A stretch of DNA of 64,000 nt. It comes from an uncultured bacterium. GTDB taxonomy: Bacteria > Bacteroidota > Bacteroidia > CAILMK01. Positions 41,267-50,095 of this stretch are shown here, one piece after another (position 1 is the first letter of the stretch; every line of letters begins with the position of its first letter). The stretch is from NCBI GenBank assembly GCA_903829945.1, contig CAIKRV010000054.1, positions 1 through 64,000 of the forward strand. The letters are read 5' to 3'. The notes beneath the pieces were generated by a model that saw nothing but the letters and a program-made list of their open reading frames with translations, was not told where the DNA came from and ran no database searches. The translations under genes were made by a program, and so were the position numbers.

Positions 41267-41908
41267 ATGTCGAGGAAGAATAGTGTTAAGATGGCGGAAA
41301 TAAGTGGGATGCCAAATGTATTTGAAGATCCTGAAAAAATGAAAGGAGATTGGTACAAAAGCTTCTTTAATAATGACCAACCATTGGTCTTAGAATTGGG
41401 TTGTGGAAGAGGGGAATATACGATAAGTATGGGCCGTCGATTTCCTGATAGGAATTTTATTGGGGTAGATATAAAAGGACCGAGAATATGGAAGGGGGCG
41501 AAAGCGGCTTTACAAGAGAACTTAAAAAATGTAGCTTTTGCTCGTTTTAGGATTGAATATATTACAGAAAAGTTTCCTGCAGAGTCAGTGTCCGAAATAT
41601 GGATTCCGTTTCCGGATCCCTTTCCAAGAGAAAGCAAATCCGGTAGACGCCTTAGTTCACCTGAATTTTTGGCTCGCTATAAGCCATTATTAAAAACGGA
41701 TGCCATCCTCCATTTTAAAACCGATAGTGATGCCCTGTATGAATGGACCTTGCAAACCTATCTTGATAAAGGCATAGAACTGCTTGCCTATACTGATGAC
41801 TTATACCAATCAGAATTTCTCAATGAAAATACAGGAATACCCTCCAAATATGAAGGCATCTTCATGGCCGAAGGTAAAACTATAAAATATATCCAGTTTA
41901 AGATTTAA
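41267..41908 (+). CDS. trmB: tRNA (guanine(46)-N7)-methyltransferase
   Basis: A 213-residue SAM methyltransferase placing m7G at position 46 of tRNAs. SAM motif LELGCGRGEY lies near 44-53. The acidic motif I/II region continues to FIGVDIKGPRIW near 65-76. The catalytic-site block WIPFPDPFPRESKSGRRL near 111-128 corresponds to the usual FPDPWPK, with Phe in place of Trp. HFKTD near 149-153 also fits. The start ATG 41267 lies 24 nt after the TPR lipoprotein, and the two could be co-transcribed. Confidence 0.94.
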   Translation: MSRKNSVKMAEISGMPNVFEDPEKMKGDWYKSFFNNDQPLVLELGCGRGEYTISMGRRFPDRNFIGVDIKGPRIWKGAKAALQENLKNVAFARFRIEYITEKFPAESVSEIWIPFPDPFPRESKSGRRLSSPEFLARYKPLLKTDAILHFKTDSDALYEWTLQTYLDKGIELLAYTDDLYQSEFLNENTGIPSKYEGIFMAEGKTIKYIQFKI

Positions 41909-41916
41909 TGGAGGAT

Positions 41917-41947
41917 TTTGAGTTTATTTAGATTTTACTTAAATTTG
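41917..41947 (+). promoter_or_regulatory. Consensus promoter of LamG/T9SS gene pair
   Basis: TTTG (41917-41920), a 19-nt spacer and TAAATTTG (41940-41947) give a full Bacteroidota promoter match. The start codon TTG 41973 follows after 25 nt. Confidence 0.75.
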
Positions 41948-41972
41948 TTATTAAATATTAATTTAAATTACC

Positions 41973-43637
41973 TTGAAAAAACTTCAACTCCTCCTTGTCT
42001 TGCTTTTTCCTATTTTTTCGAATGCACAAATAGACCTATCAAAAGGCCTTATTGCAGAATGGAATTTCAATGATAGTACTGCTACTGACAATACTGGACA
42101 TGGCTATAATGGTACAATTTCTGGTACTAAAAATATTGCTGGTCCTGTAGGTAACGCAAAATGGTTCAATGGAAAAGGGGATAAAATCACTATTAAAAGT
42201 AAAACAGGATTAAATTTTGGCACACGTGCAAATTTTTCAATATCTCTTTGGTTTAGAAGCGACACCACAGCATTAGGCAATTGGAATGGGGCACCACTAA
42301 TTTCAAAATTAAATGGCTCAAGCACTTCAACCGATTATGTGGTTTTTTTAGAAGATCAAGGAACTGGGATAAAATTAAAATGGGGCACAGGAGATGCGAG
42401 TGACACAAATTCATGGATGATTACACCAGAACCAAAGCCTCATCAGTGGCATCATATAGTTACAACTATTAGTGATTCCTTTACAGGCTCAAAACATATT
42501 TATCCTAAACAAATATTTATTGATGGTAAACTAATAAAAAGCGGTATTGCCTATGTTAAAGGTGACTCGATTACAAATGTAATTACTATGGGTGATTTCT
42601 TTAGCGATTACGATTATAATTACCACTATTTATTGGGTGCATTAGATGAGGTAAGAATTTATAATCGAGTAATAAACGATTCAGAAATTATGGCGCTATA
42701 TAAACATAATTATGCTACCACTTCCTTATCTGGAAATATTAAAACTTCTGGAGGAACAAATTTAAAATCATCTAAAGTTTATTTGGTAAAATTAAATACA
42801 GCTGATACTTCAATTAGTGCAATAGATTCACTTGTTACAGATACAAATGGAAACTATAGTTTTAAAATTAAAACTACGGATACTATATTATATATAGTTG
42901 CATACCCTGACTCGAATTTATATCCAAAGGAATTTATTACTTATTATGACTCAGCAATAACCTTTGATAATGCAAAGTCAATAAAAATTAATAAAGGTGT
43001 AAACGCCTTAAATTTCAATACTTTATCTGGTAGCAATGCTGGAGGAACAGGATTTATCGGTGGAAAAATTTATTTATGTAGCGCTTGTAAAAAATCAGGA
43101 GGATTACCTGGTAAGAATATTAGAGTAATACTTACAGATACTCTTGGAAAAATACAGGCTGAAACTTTAACTGATAATGCGGGTAGTTTTCAATTTAAAA
43201 ATTTGGCTTTAAAATCTTATTTAGTTTTAATTGATAAACCATATGTAGACAATACAAAAGCACCAAAAATAAACTTAAGCGAAAGTGTGGTAAAAAACAA
43301 CTTACAATTTACACTCTATCCAACTTATCTTGAACTTGATGTTACTACTGGAATTAATGAGGGAATATACTCTTCTACTATGTTTACCATGTTTCCAAAT
43401 CCAGCCAGTTACCAAATAAATTTTAACTATAATAGTCAAAAAAATACCAATTTAAAATTTCAGATTTATGATGCAACTGGAAATCTAGTTTCAAGCTTTA
43501 ATGATGTTTGTAGTGCTAATGTGAAATTCAATAGAACGATGGATATAAGAGAACTCAATCTTCATTCAGGAATATACATGGTAAGACTTACTACAGAAAA
43601 TCAAATCATTCTAAAACAATTAATAATAAACAAATAA
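41973..43637 (+). CDS. LamG-domain T9SS cargo protein with type A sorting domain
   Basis: A 554-residue secreted protein. Signal peptide about 1-18 (ending SNAQ). A LamG/concanavalin-like domain is at about 22-245 (GLIAEWNFNDSTATDNTGHG start, LDEVRIYNR end). Two beta-sandwich modules of carboxypeptidase-regulatory/SpaA-like type follow at about 250-345 and 360-450, the second carrying CSACKKSGG. A type A T9SS C-terminal sorting domain is at about 470-554 (MFPNPAS to LKQLIINK). It is likely delivered to the cell surface or medium by the T9SS. LamG domains bind sugars or proteins. The start is TTG 41973. A 1-bp overlap couples it to its paralogue. Confidence 0.87.
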   Translation: MKKLQLLLVLLFPIFSNAQIDLSKGLIAEWNFNDSTATDNTGHGYNGTISGTKNIAGPVGNAKWFNGKGDKITIKSKTGLNFGTRANFSISLWFRSDTTALGNWNGAPLISKLNGSSTSTDYVVFLEDQGTGIKLKWGTGDASDTNSWMITPEPKPHQWHHIVTTISDSFTGSKHIYPKQIFIDGKLIKSGIAYVKGDSITNVITMGDFFSDYDYNYHYLLGALDEVRIYNRVINDSEIMALYKHNYATTSLSGNIKTSGGTNLKSSKVYLVKLNTADTSISAIDSLVTDTNGNYSFKIKTTDTILYIVAYPDSNLYPKEFITYYDSAITFDNAKSIKINKGVNALNFNTLSGSNAGGTGFIGGKIYLCSACKKSGGLPGKNIRVILTDTLGKIQAETLTDNAGSFQFKNLALKSYLVLIDKPYVDNTKAPKINLSESVVKNNLQFTLYPTYLELDVTTGINEGIYSSTMFTMFPNPASYQINFNYNSQKNTNLKFQIYDATGNLVSSFNDVCSANVKFNRTMDIRELNLHSGIYMVRLTTENQIILKQLIINK

Positions 43638-44641
43638 TGAAAAAGTTAATTTTTTTCCTGTTTCTTTTACCGTTTACCACAAATGCACAAGTAAATCTAA
43701 CTAATGGCCTAATAGCAGAATGGAATTTTGATGATAGTACTGCCAATGACCATTATCATAATTTTAATGGGACCACATTAGGTAAGCCAACATATATCCA
43801 AGGAATTAAAGGTGCTGCAATACATTTAAATGGAAAATCAGATTGGATAAAGGTACTTTCTAGACCTGGATTAAACATAGGAACAAAATCAAATATCTCA
43901 ATATCATTTTGGTTCAAGAGTGATACTCAAAACGTCGGCTTAGCAAATCCCGAAGCATTAATAGCTAAAACAGGTGGAGGTAGTGGAAATACAGACTACA
44001 TGATATTTTTAGAAAACCAAGGAAGTGGTATGAAACTAAAATGGGGTACAGGATCCTCTGCAGATTCTGTAGCATGGATGGTAGTAAATAATCCTACACC
44101 ACATAATTGGCATCACATTGTAGGAATCTTATCAGATTCTACAACTGCTTCAGGAACAGTATACCCTAAGAAATTATATATTGACGGTATTTTAATACGA
44201 AATGAAGTTGCTCTTCAAAAAGCTGATTCAATCGATACTGCTGCTTTACAAATTGGATCCGTATTTAGCAATGGCGATTACAAACGTCACTACTTTTTTG
44301 GTGCTCTTGATGAAATCCGTTTTTATAATAGAATACTTTCGACAAATGAAATTAACAACTTATACAAAACTGTATATACTGGTATAACTGATGAGCAAGC
44401 AAAAGAAAATATAAAAATTACAATTTTACCAAATCCTTCTACTGGAATCTATGCTATAGAATATCCAATTGCAAAGTATCAGTATAGTATATATAATCCG
44501 GATGGAAAAGAAGTATTGAAATCATTCTCAAATAATTCAATTTCACATTTTGATATTAGTAAATTTTCAAATGGAATTTATATTTTAAGAATAGAATCCG
44601 ATTTAGGTTTAAGTACTCAAAAATTAATTTTACAGAAGTAG
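43637..44641 (+). CDS. LamG-domain T9SS cargo protein, short paralogue
   Basis: A 334-residue secreted protein paralogous to the preceding one. It has a signal peptide (about 1-17), a LamG domain (about 20-248) with the same start (GLIAEWNFDDSTANDHYHN) and end (LDEIRFYNRILS), and a shorter type A T9SS sorting domain (about 262-334, TILPNPSTG to KLILQK). It lacks the two beta-sandwich inserts of the neighbour. Its ATG overlaps the upstream stop by one base, so it is coupled. A tandem duplication with domain gain or loss is the simplest account. Confidence 0.87.
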   Translation: MKKLIFFLFLLPFTTNAQVNLTNGLIAEWNFDDSTANDHYHNFNGTTLGKPTYIQGIKGAAIHLNGKSDWIKVLSRPGLNIGTKSNISISFWFKSDTQNVGLANPEALIAKTGGGSGNTDYMIFLENQGSGMKLKWGTGSSADSVAWMVVNNPTPHNWHHIVGILSDSTTASGTVYPKKLYIDGILIRNEVALQKADSIDTAALQIGSVFSNGDYKRHYFFGALDEIRFYNRILSTNEINNLYKTVYTGITDEQAKENIKITILPNPSTGIYAIEYPIAKYQYSIYNPDGKEVLKSFSNNSISHFDISKFSNGIYILRIESDLGLSTQKLILQK

Positions 44642-44653
44642 TTAAATACCAAT

Positions 44654-44698
44654 AAAAAAAGAGCGGCCAAATTACAATAATTTGGCCGCTCTTTTTTT
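44654..44698. terminator. Bidirectional terminator after LamG pair
   Basis: Twenty-one-bp perfect arms (44654-44674 and 44678-44698) around a 3-nt loop. The core is GC-rich (gagcggccaaatta), with A and T runs either side. It serves the LamG pair and the convergent methyltransferase. Confidence 0.92.
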
Positions 44699-44707
44699 AT
44701 TAATTAC

Positions 44708-45769
44708 TTATTTGATTAATTTCCTAATTAGATTTTTTAATCCAAGTGCACCTAATATGATTCCAATTGGCTTTCCAACTTTTCTCGACCAATAAGACCT
44801 ATTTAAAAACCATTTATGTCTGAATTGGGTTTGAATTAAATATTCCTTTATTTTTTCAGGATAATTTTCCAACGATGGGTCACATATAGTTTTGATATCT
44901 TTTGGTGTCCAGTCCAAAGGTTTTCTAATAATAAATTTACACCATTCATCTCCATATAAAACCTCTAATCCAAATTCTTTAAAAAAAATCCTTAAATATG
45001 CTTCATAAAAATTAAATATATGTGCATTCTGGAAAAAATTAATAGGGTTAATATATTCCCTCTGCAAATCAAAAATACCTGGCACAGCAAAAATTAAATA
45101 ACCGCCTTTTTTAATCGTTTTCAAAATACCTTGAAGTTCCTTAATCGGATCAAGAAAGTGCTCAAAAACTAGCGATAAAATTATTACATCAACTTCTTCG
45201 TCCTTAATATGGTGTGTAAACTCACCATACTTAAGATTTAAACCATGATTTCGTCCATATTCAAGGTATCTTTCATCAAAATCACAACCTGCTGTTTTGA
45301 ACCCATACCTTTGAAATGGGAAATGAATACCTCCTGCACCACATCCTATTTCAAAAACATATAAATTTTTATCCTTAACATTTGAATATTTTAAAAACTT
45401 ATTTAAATATTCCGCACCTAATTTCTGTTGAAGTTGGAAAAAATCCTCCCTCGGAGTGCTAGCTCCACCATATAAACTTCTATATTCATTTGAATAAAAA
45501 GCAATTGTAGAAGGTTCGTCAAGAATTTCAGTAGCTCTAATTAATCCGCACTTTTCGCAAATAGCGTTTTCCATTGCAATTCCATAACGGTCTTGTTTGG
45601 TTACAACATATTCAGGGCGAATATTAGAATTACCACATAAGCAATTCAATTTCATGAATTTATATTCACCAGCAGCAACTTTATCCTTAAAAACCTTTAA
45701 AGCTTGTAGTTGGATATTTGAAAGAGGGATCGTTGGTTTTCCATCGGTCCCATTTAAAGGAAGTGGCAT
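44708..45769 (-). CDS. SAM-dependent methyltransferase with zinc-like Cys cluster
   Basis: A 353-residue cytoplasmic protein. An N-terminal Cys cluster CLCG (C43, C45) with CEKCG (C71, C74) could bind zinc. A class I SAM methyltransferase domain follows, with VFEIGCGAGG (138-147), FDERYLEYGR and a motif near VIILSLVFEHFLDP (about 195-208). This architecture occurs in sugar C-methyltransferases and related enzymes of glycan loci. It is 52 nt from the DUF115-like gene and probably modifies a sugar or lipid-linked glycan of the nonulosonate cluster. Substrate unknown. Confidence 0.82.
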   Translation of the reverse strand: MPLPLNGTDGKPTIPLSNIQLQALKVFKDKVAAGEYKFMKLNCLCGNSNIRPEYVVTKQDRYGIAMENAICEKCGLIRATEILDEPSTIAFYSNEYRSLYGGASTPREDFFQLQQKLGAEYLNKFLKYSNVKDKNLYVFEIGCGAGGIHFPFQRYGFKTAGCDFDERYLEYGRNHGLNLKYGEFTHHIKDEEVDVIILSLVFEHFLDPIKELQGILKTIKKGGYLIFAVPGIFDLQREYINPINFFQNAHIFNFYEAYLRIFFKEFGLEVLYGDEWCKFIIRKPLDWTPKDIKTICDPSLENYPEKIKEYLIQTQFRHKWFLNRSYWSRKVGKPIGIILGALGLKNLIRKLIK

Positions 45770-45821
45770 ATTTAACTTTTAATTAAAAAAACATACAAAA
45801 GTACCATATAAAATGGTAATA

Positions 45822-46715
45822 TCAAATTATATAAGCGAGGGATTCATGCGGCAACATCCCATTTAACCAGGAATCTTTTGAAAGACTTATTATTTGTGCC
45901 TTAGGGTAATATTTCTTCATGCTGTCCAAATACTTATCATATTGAATAAATGTATTCATTGAATACTGGTGGGCTTGTATAATATCTGCCCAAGCGCCTG
46001 CATCTGAAGCATTTTTTCTGCTATCCTTTTCTTTATCATAAAAATGTGGGATAACATTATTAAAATCTCGCAACACAGTATGATCACATCCTAACAAATA
46101 TATCTTTTCATATCCCATGGACAAGAGTACCGGTAAAATCATTAAAGGCCCTGATTGAGGCCATAAAATGGGTTGTTCCAAATTTACTTTGCCCACCTTG
46201 ACGTGATAAGCAAGATAGAGATAATGTACTTTCCTATTTTTAAATAAGTTGTATTGTCTTACCAAGGGTTCATCAGTTGCACCCAAAATAATTTGCGTTT
46301 CTGCAGGCAATTTTATATCAGCCTCCCTCATCCATGAAATAAAATTATCTAAAATTAAAGGCGGATGGAATGGAGCAAAAAAATGAAATTTAGGTGCAAT
46401 AGTATTTAAATCCTGATGTAAAAAGAAATTACTTACGGAGAAGCAGTCTTCTCCTTTTAGGACGCTTAAGTCTTCTTGCTTTATGCTAGGACCGGTGGCC
46501 AATACAAATGCCCGCTTACCGCTTCCTAAGCCCTTTAGAGAAGTATTTGATTTAAGCAACTGCCGGTTCGAAAATTGAAACTTAATATTATTACTGAATT
46601 GAAGTAAAAAATAATAAAGTGCCGGGGGCAACCAGGATTGTACCAATGTTTTTTTATGTGCACCCACTTTTATTAATTTTAGACTTTTTGCATTATTTCC
46701 AACATGAGATTGCAA
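45822..46715 (-). CDS. DUF115/MptE-like glycan-locus protein
   Basis: A protein of up to 297 residues. A P-loop-like start GSGKRAFVLATGPSIKQED (about 65-83) and the following SNFFLHQD block match the DUF115/6-hydroxymethylpterin pyrophosphokinase MptE-like fold. That fold in bacteria occurs in motility-associated and sialic-acid-linked glycosyltransferases (Maf). The start is uncertain: TTG 46715 lies 37 bp inside the upstream gene, while GTG 46667 begins 12 nt after that gene's stop. Position beside NeuB-like and CMP-sugar synthetase genes suggests transfer of the activated nonulosonic acid, but this is inference. Confidence 0.68.
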   Translation of the reverse strand: MQSHVGNNAKSLKLIKVGAHKKTLVQSWLPPALYYFLLQFSNNIKFQFSNRQLLKSNTSLKGLGSGKRAFVLATGPSIKQEDLSVLKGEDCFSVSNFFLHQDLNTIAPKFHFFAPFHPPLILDNFISWMREADIKLPAETQIILGATDEPLVRQYNLFKNRKVHYLYLAYHVKVGKVNLEQPILWPQSGPLMILPVLLSMGYEKIYLLGCDHTVLRDFNNVIPHFYDKEKDSRKNASDAGAWADIIQAHQYSMNTFIQYDKYLDSMKKYYPKAQIISLSKDSWLNGMLPHESLAYII

Positions 46716-47842
46716 ATTTCTCTTACGGCACCTTCCCCACCCTTTTCTTTTGCCACGTATTTGGATACTTTCCGGATTTCCTTTTCTGCATTAGACGGAC
46801 AAGCAGGAAAACCTACTTCTGACATACATTCCAAATCATTCAAATCGTCCCCTATATATGCAATATTGGACATAGATAATTTGTTGTCCTCACAAAATTT
46901 CTTTAAGAAGCTTGGCTTATCCAAAATACCAATGTAGCAATCGTCTATTTTTAATTTTTTAGCTCGCGCGCTTACAATAGCTGAATTTTCTCTGGTTAAT
47001 ATGACAATGCGGATGCCTAGTAGATCCCGAATAAGCTCCAAACCTTTGGCATCACGGGTATTAAACTTCTTGAGTTGTTCACCTTCTGCGGAATAATACA
47101 TTCCGGCATCTGTAAGTGTTCCATCTACATCACTGATCAATACCTTAATTTGTTCGATAGTGGATTTATAGACACTTCCTTGTCTTTTCCTTAATTGCAA
47201 TTCAACAAACTCCCAATCACTCGGCTCATCTATTTCCAAAGCCGTTTCTTCGGCCATTTCATAAATTCCGATTTTACCGCCAAGTCTGCATTTTCCTGCT
47301 TGCAATAATCCCTTTTTAGTAAAATAGAAGGCTCCGTTTTCCATCATCCAACCTTCAAAATTTTGACGCATGGGTCGTTGAGCAGGATTATAATTTATAG
47401 GACGACCTTCTTTGTTCCAAAAAAATCTTTTTACTAATACACCGGTGGCCAATGAATCCAATTGTTCAAATTCAAATTGTTTCCAAGCCGCAATAAAATC
47501 ATTTTCTTGAACCAAAGGTGAAGTTACCTGAATGGTACACATGATATCAAAATCATATTGCTCTGCGATATACAACATTACAGATTCTGTACTAGCGTTA
47601 TCGGTAGCTAATTCTGCAGGACGCATGGAAACTTCTAAGGGTATTCCCGAATAACGCACTATATCTGCAATTATTTCAGAATCAGTAGATACTATAATTT
47701 TACTAAAAATTCCGGAATGGTGCGCCGCTTCAATAGCATGCATACATAATGGCTTTCCGGCCATTGGTTTTATATTTTTACCGGGAATACTTTTAGAGCC
47801 ACCACGTAATGGAACTAAAGCAATAATATTAGCAGAACTCAA
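46679..47842 (-). CDS. neuA: Fused CMP-nonulosonate synthetase and KdsC-like HAD phosphatase
   Basis: A 387-residue two-domain enzyme. The CMP-sugar synthetase domain (about 1-225) has the motif VPLRGGSKSIPGKN (10-23), TSPL near 107-110 and DWEF near 209-212. The KdsC-type HAD domain (about 232-387) has DVDGTLTDAG (D238, D240), TREN near 283, K309, GDDLND (331-336) and KGGEGAVRE. The fusion could couple 9-phosphate removal to CMP activation of a nonulosonic acid, as in CMAS-like two-domain proteins. Its ATG overlaps the neuB-like stop by 4 bp (ATGA). The true sugar (sialic acid, legionaminic, pseudaminic or KDN-type) is unknown. Confidence 0.85.
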   Translation of the reverse strand: MSSANIIALVPLRGGSKSIPGKNIKPMAGKPLCMHAIEAAHHSGIFSKIIVSTDSEIIADIVRYSGIPLEVSMRPAELATDNASTESVMLYIAEQYDFDIMCTIQVTSPLVQENDFIAAWKQFEFEQLDSLATGVLVKRFFWNKEGRPINYNPAQRPMRQNFEGWMMENGAFYFTKKGLLQAGKCRLGGKIGIYEMAEETALEIDEPSDWEFVELQLRKRQGSVYKSTIEQIKVLISDVDGTLTDAGMYYSAEGEQLKKFNTRDAKGLELIRDLLGIRIVILTRENSAIVSARAKKLKIDDCYIGILDKPSFLKKFCEDNKLSMSNIAYIGDDLNDLECMSEVGFPACPSNAEKEIRKVSKYVAKEKGGEGAVREICNLMLEIMQKV

Positions 47843-48705
47843 ATTTTTCTTTTTAGCTTTTTGCGCTGAACTTTTTCAATATCAAGAATTTCTTCTTTTT
47901 TATAGGTTAAAGCCTTGGAGGTAGCTCGCAAATCTCTGGATAATTTTCTCATTCCATCAGGCTCCAAGCTGGCAGCATGGTCAGTACCTTTAGAGGTTCT
48001 ATCTAAAGTAAAATGTCTTTCAAAATAGGTGGCTCCAAGGGCAAGTGCAGCAATATCTACTGCAATCCCGAGATGATGACCTGAAAATCCAATGGCTTTA
48101 ACATCCTTTCCGTACCTGGTTTTTATGCGCTCAATTTCTAATAAGCAAATATCTTCAAAAGGCACAGGATAGCCGGAGGTACAGCTATATAAAACAATAT
48201 CTTTATTTCTATTTCTTTTGGAGAAAAATTCCATTATTTTATCCTCTTCAGCATACGTAGTCATGCCTAATGAAATATGAATTTCACCGGGGAAATGATC
48301 GCAAAGATATTGATACATTTCAAAGTCCAAATTGCAAGCTGAGGGAATTTTAAGCATATGAGGTTTTAAGGCACTCATTTCCTTAGCGGCGGTCAAATCC
48401 CATACGGAAGTAGAATATTCCACACCTTCCTTATTGGACCATTGCAATAATTGTTCATGCTGCTCCTTATTAAATTCCAGGAATTCTCTATGTTCACCAT
48501 AAGTGGCACCAAAAGAATTGACCGGATTAGGATGAGGGGCATTATATTCTTCCGGAGATAAAAGTTCTCGATTGGTTCTTTTTTGAAACTTAACGACGTC
48601 CACTTTACAAAAGCCGGAAGCAATTTTAATCATTTCGTGGGCCAGTTCCATGTTTCCGCCATGGTTACAGCCAATTTCTGCAATTATGATAGGTTTGATA
48701 TCCAC
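47839..48705 (-). CDS. neuB: Nonulosonic acid synthase, NeuB-like, without SAF domain
   Basis: A 288-residue TIM-barrel synthase condensing phosphoenolpyruvate with an N-acetylhexosamine (or phosphate) to a nine-carbon acid. Recognisable elements are AEIGCNHGGN (about 9-18), KFQKR near 39-43, YSCTSGYPVPFED, GFSGHHLG near 210-217 and ERHFTLDR with SKGTDHAASLEP. The family's C-terminal antifreeze/SAF domain, usually giving about 340 residues, is absent. It is coupled to the fused CMP-synthetase by a 4-bp overlap. No NeuC epimerase or aminotransferase genes are in the window. Confidence 0.88.
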   Translation of the reverse strand: MDIKPIIIAEIGCNHGGNMELAHEMIKIASGFCKVDVVKFQKRTNRELLSPEEYNAPHPNPVNSFGATYGEHREFLEFNKEQHEQLLQWSNKEGVEYSTSVWDLTAAKEMSALKPHMLKIPSACNLDFEMYQYLCDHFPGEIHISLGMTTYAEEDKIMEFFSKRNRNKDIVLYSCTSGYPVPFEDICLLEIERIKTRYGKDVKAIGFSGHHLGIAVDIAALALGATYFERHFTLDRTSKGTDHAASLEPDGMRKLSRDLRATSKALTYKKEEILDIEKVQRKKLKRKI

Positions 48706-48757
48706 TGTTTAAATATTTATTACAAAGTAAAGGATTTTTAAGGACTAAAGGTTCATT

Positions 48758-50065
48758 TTAGGATCTAACACTTTTAAGCCCCTTCCTAATAATCAAAATT
48801 GGTAAAAATGCCTGAGATTGTAAGAAAAAGAGCTCTCGAATAGGCTTAAATGCCAAGTTAAGAAATAAGAGTGACAAAAATTGTGTAATTACTGTTGCAA
48901 AAGCTGAACCATAAACACCCCAAAAAGGAATTAGCAAAATATTTAAAATTACATTCATAATGGAAGAAATTGCGGTTGTATAAAATAGCTGCTTTTGATT
49001 GGAAGTAATTGTCATATAAATACTTCTTAAGCCTCCATTACAAGTAAAAATAAATCCAATCATCTGAATTTTTAAAATACTTGCCGATTGCGTAAAACTA
49101 TGCCCAAATAAGAATGGCATGCCAAAATCAGCAAAAAACAAAACACCTAATGCAATGACATAAGAAATTATAGTATAAATTTCACTAATAAGTCGGTACC
49201 TCTGTTTAAATAAAACTTTATCACGTAGATATAAATCATTTAACAATGGGAAAAACGATGTATTTAATATCATAATAACAACTACTCCCATTTGGTAAAT
49301 CTTTGCAGAAGCAGAATATCCTCCAACTGAAGTATCCCCTAAAAAAACACCAATTAAAACTTGGTCAATGTAAGTATACAGAAAGGTTGAAACATGTGCT
49401 AAAAATAAAGGCCAACCTTCTCTAAAAGTATAATAAGTTCTAGCTAACGTTACATGCCATTTCGATAATTTCAAATTTAATTGATATTTGTAAACCCATA
49501 TCATACCACCTGCACCTAATATAAATTCAACTGTATATAAAATTGCAAAACTTATAAGGGGAAAATGCATAAGTAAACATACTATCTTTAGTACATTCAT
49601 AAAAAGAAAAACAGGACTTTTAGACCATACACTTAGTTTAGATTTTAATTGTGATCTAAAATAAAGATCAATAACATCAAAGGCTTGAAAAATATAACTA
49701 AGGGCTACTATTGCTACTATATAATTTACCAATAAATCGTTTGGACGAATGAAGTCAATTATAATAATACAAGAAGAAAAAGTAATAATTGCCCCTATAA
49801 AACGGAAAAAAAAACCTGATCCTAATATTTCATCCCTCTTATCAGGATGATTAAGTAAGTCGCGTATTATAATTGAATCGAATCCAAATGTTACTAATGG
49901 AGCAAATATGGAAACAAATGCAAGAGCAAAATTAAAGGTGCCGAATTGAGTAATGCCTAAATATCGTGCTATTAGAATTCCTACTATTGCGCGAATAACC
50001 TGGTCTAAGGTAAGCCAGGAAATATTTTGAAATACCTTTGTTAAATAAGGAGATAATTTAAACAT
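48758..50065 (-). CDS. Polysaccharide flippase (Wzx-type)
   Basis: A 435-residue polytopic protein with about 12-14 membrane segments, of the Wzx/MVF flippase family (N-terminal block LDQVIRAIVGILIARYLG, FGTFNFALAF). It is not closely alike the flippase at 1767-3215 by eye. It probably moves the lipid-linked glycan that the nonulosonate genes help make. It lies 52 nt upstream of the neuB-like gene, so it may head this minus-strand unit. The WG-repeat gene is 30 nt further upstream. Confidence 0.87.
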   Translation of the reverse strand: MFKLSPYLTKVFQNISWLTLDQVIRAIVGILIARYLGITQFGTFNFALAFVSIFAPLVTFGFDSIIIRDLLNHPDKRDEILGSGFFFRFIGAIITFSSCIIIIDFIRPNDLLVNYIVAIVALSYIFQAFDVIDLYFRSQLKSKLSVWSKSPVFLFMNVLKIVCLLMHFPLISFAILYTVEFILGAGGMIWVYKYQLNLKLSKWHVTLARTYYTFREGWPLFLAHVSTFLYTYIDQVLIGVFLGDTSVGGYSASAKIYQMGVVVIMILNTSFFPLLNDLYLRDKVLFKQRYRLISEIYTIISYVIALGVLFFADFGMPFLFGHSFTQSASILKIQMIGFIFTCNGGLRSIYMTITSNQKQLFYTTAISSIMNVILNILLIPFWGVYGSAFATVITQFLSLLFLNLAFKPIRELFFLQSQAFLPILIIRKGLKSVRS

Positions 50066-50095
50066 TTTATTCAGTCCATTTGTAAATGGCCATCA

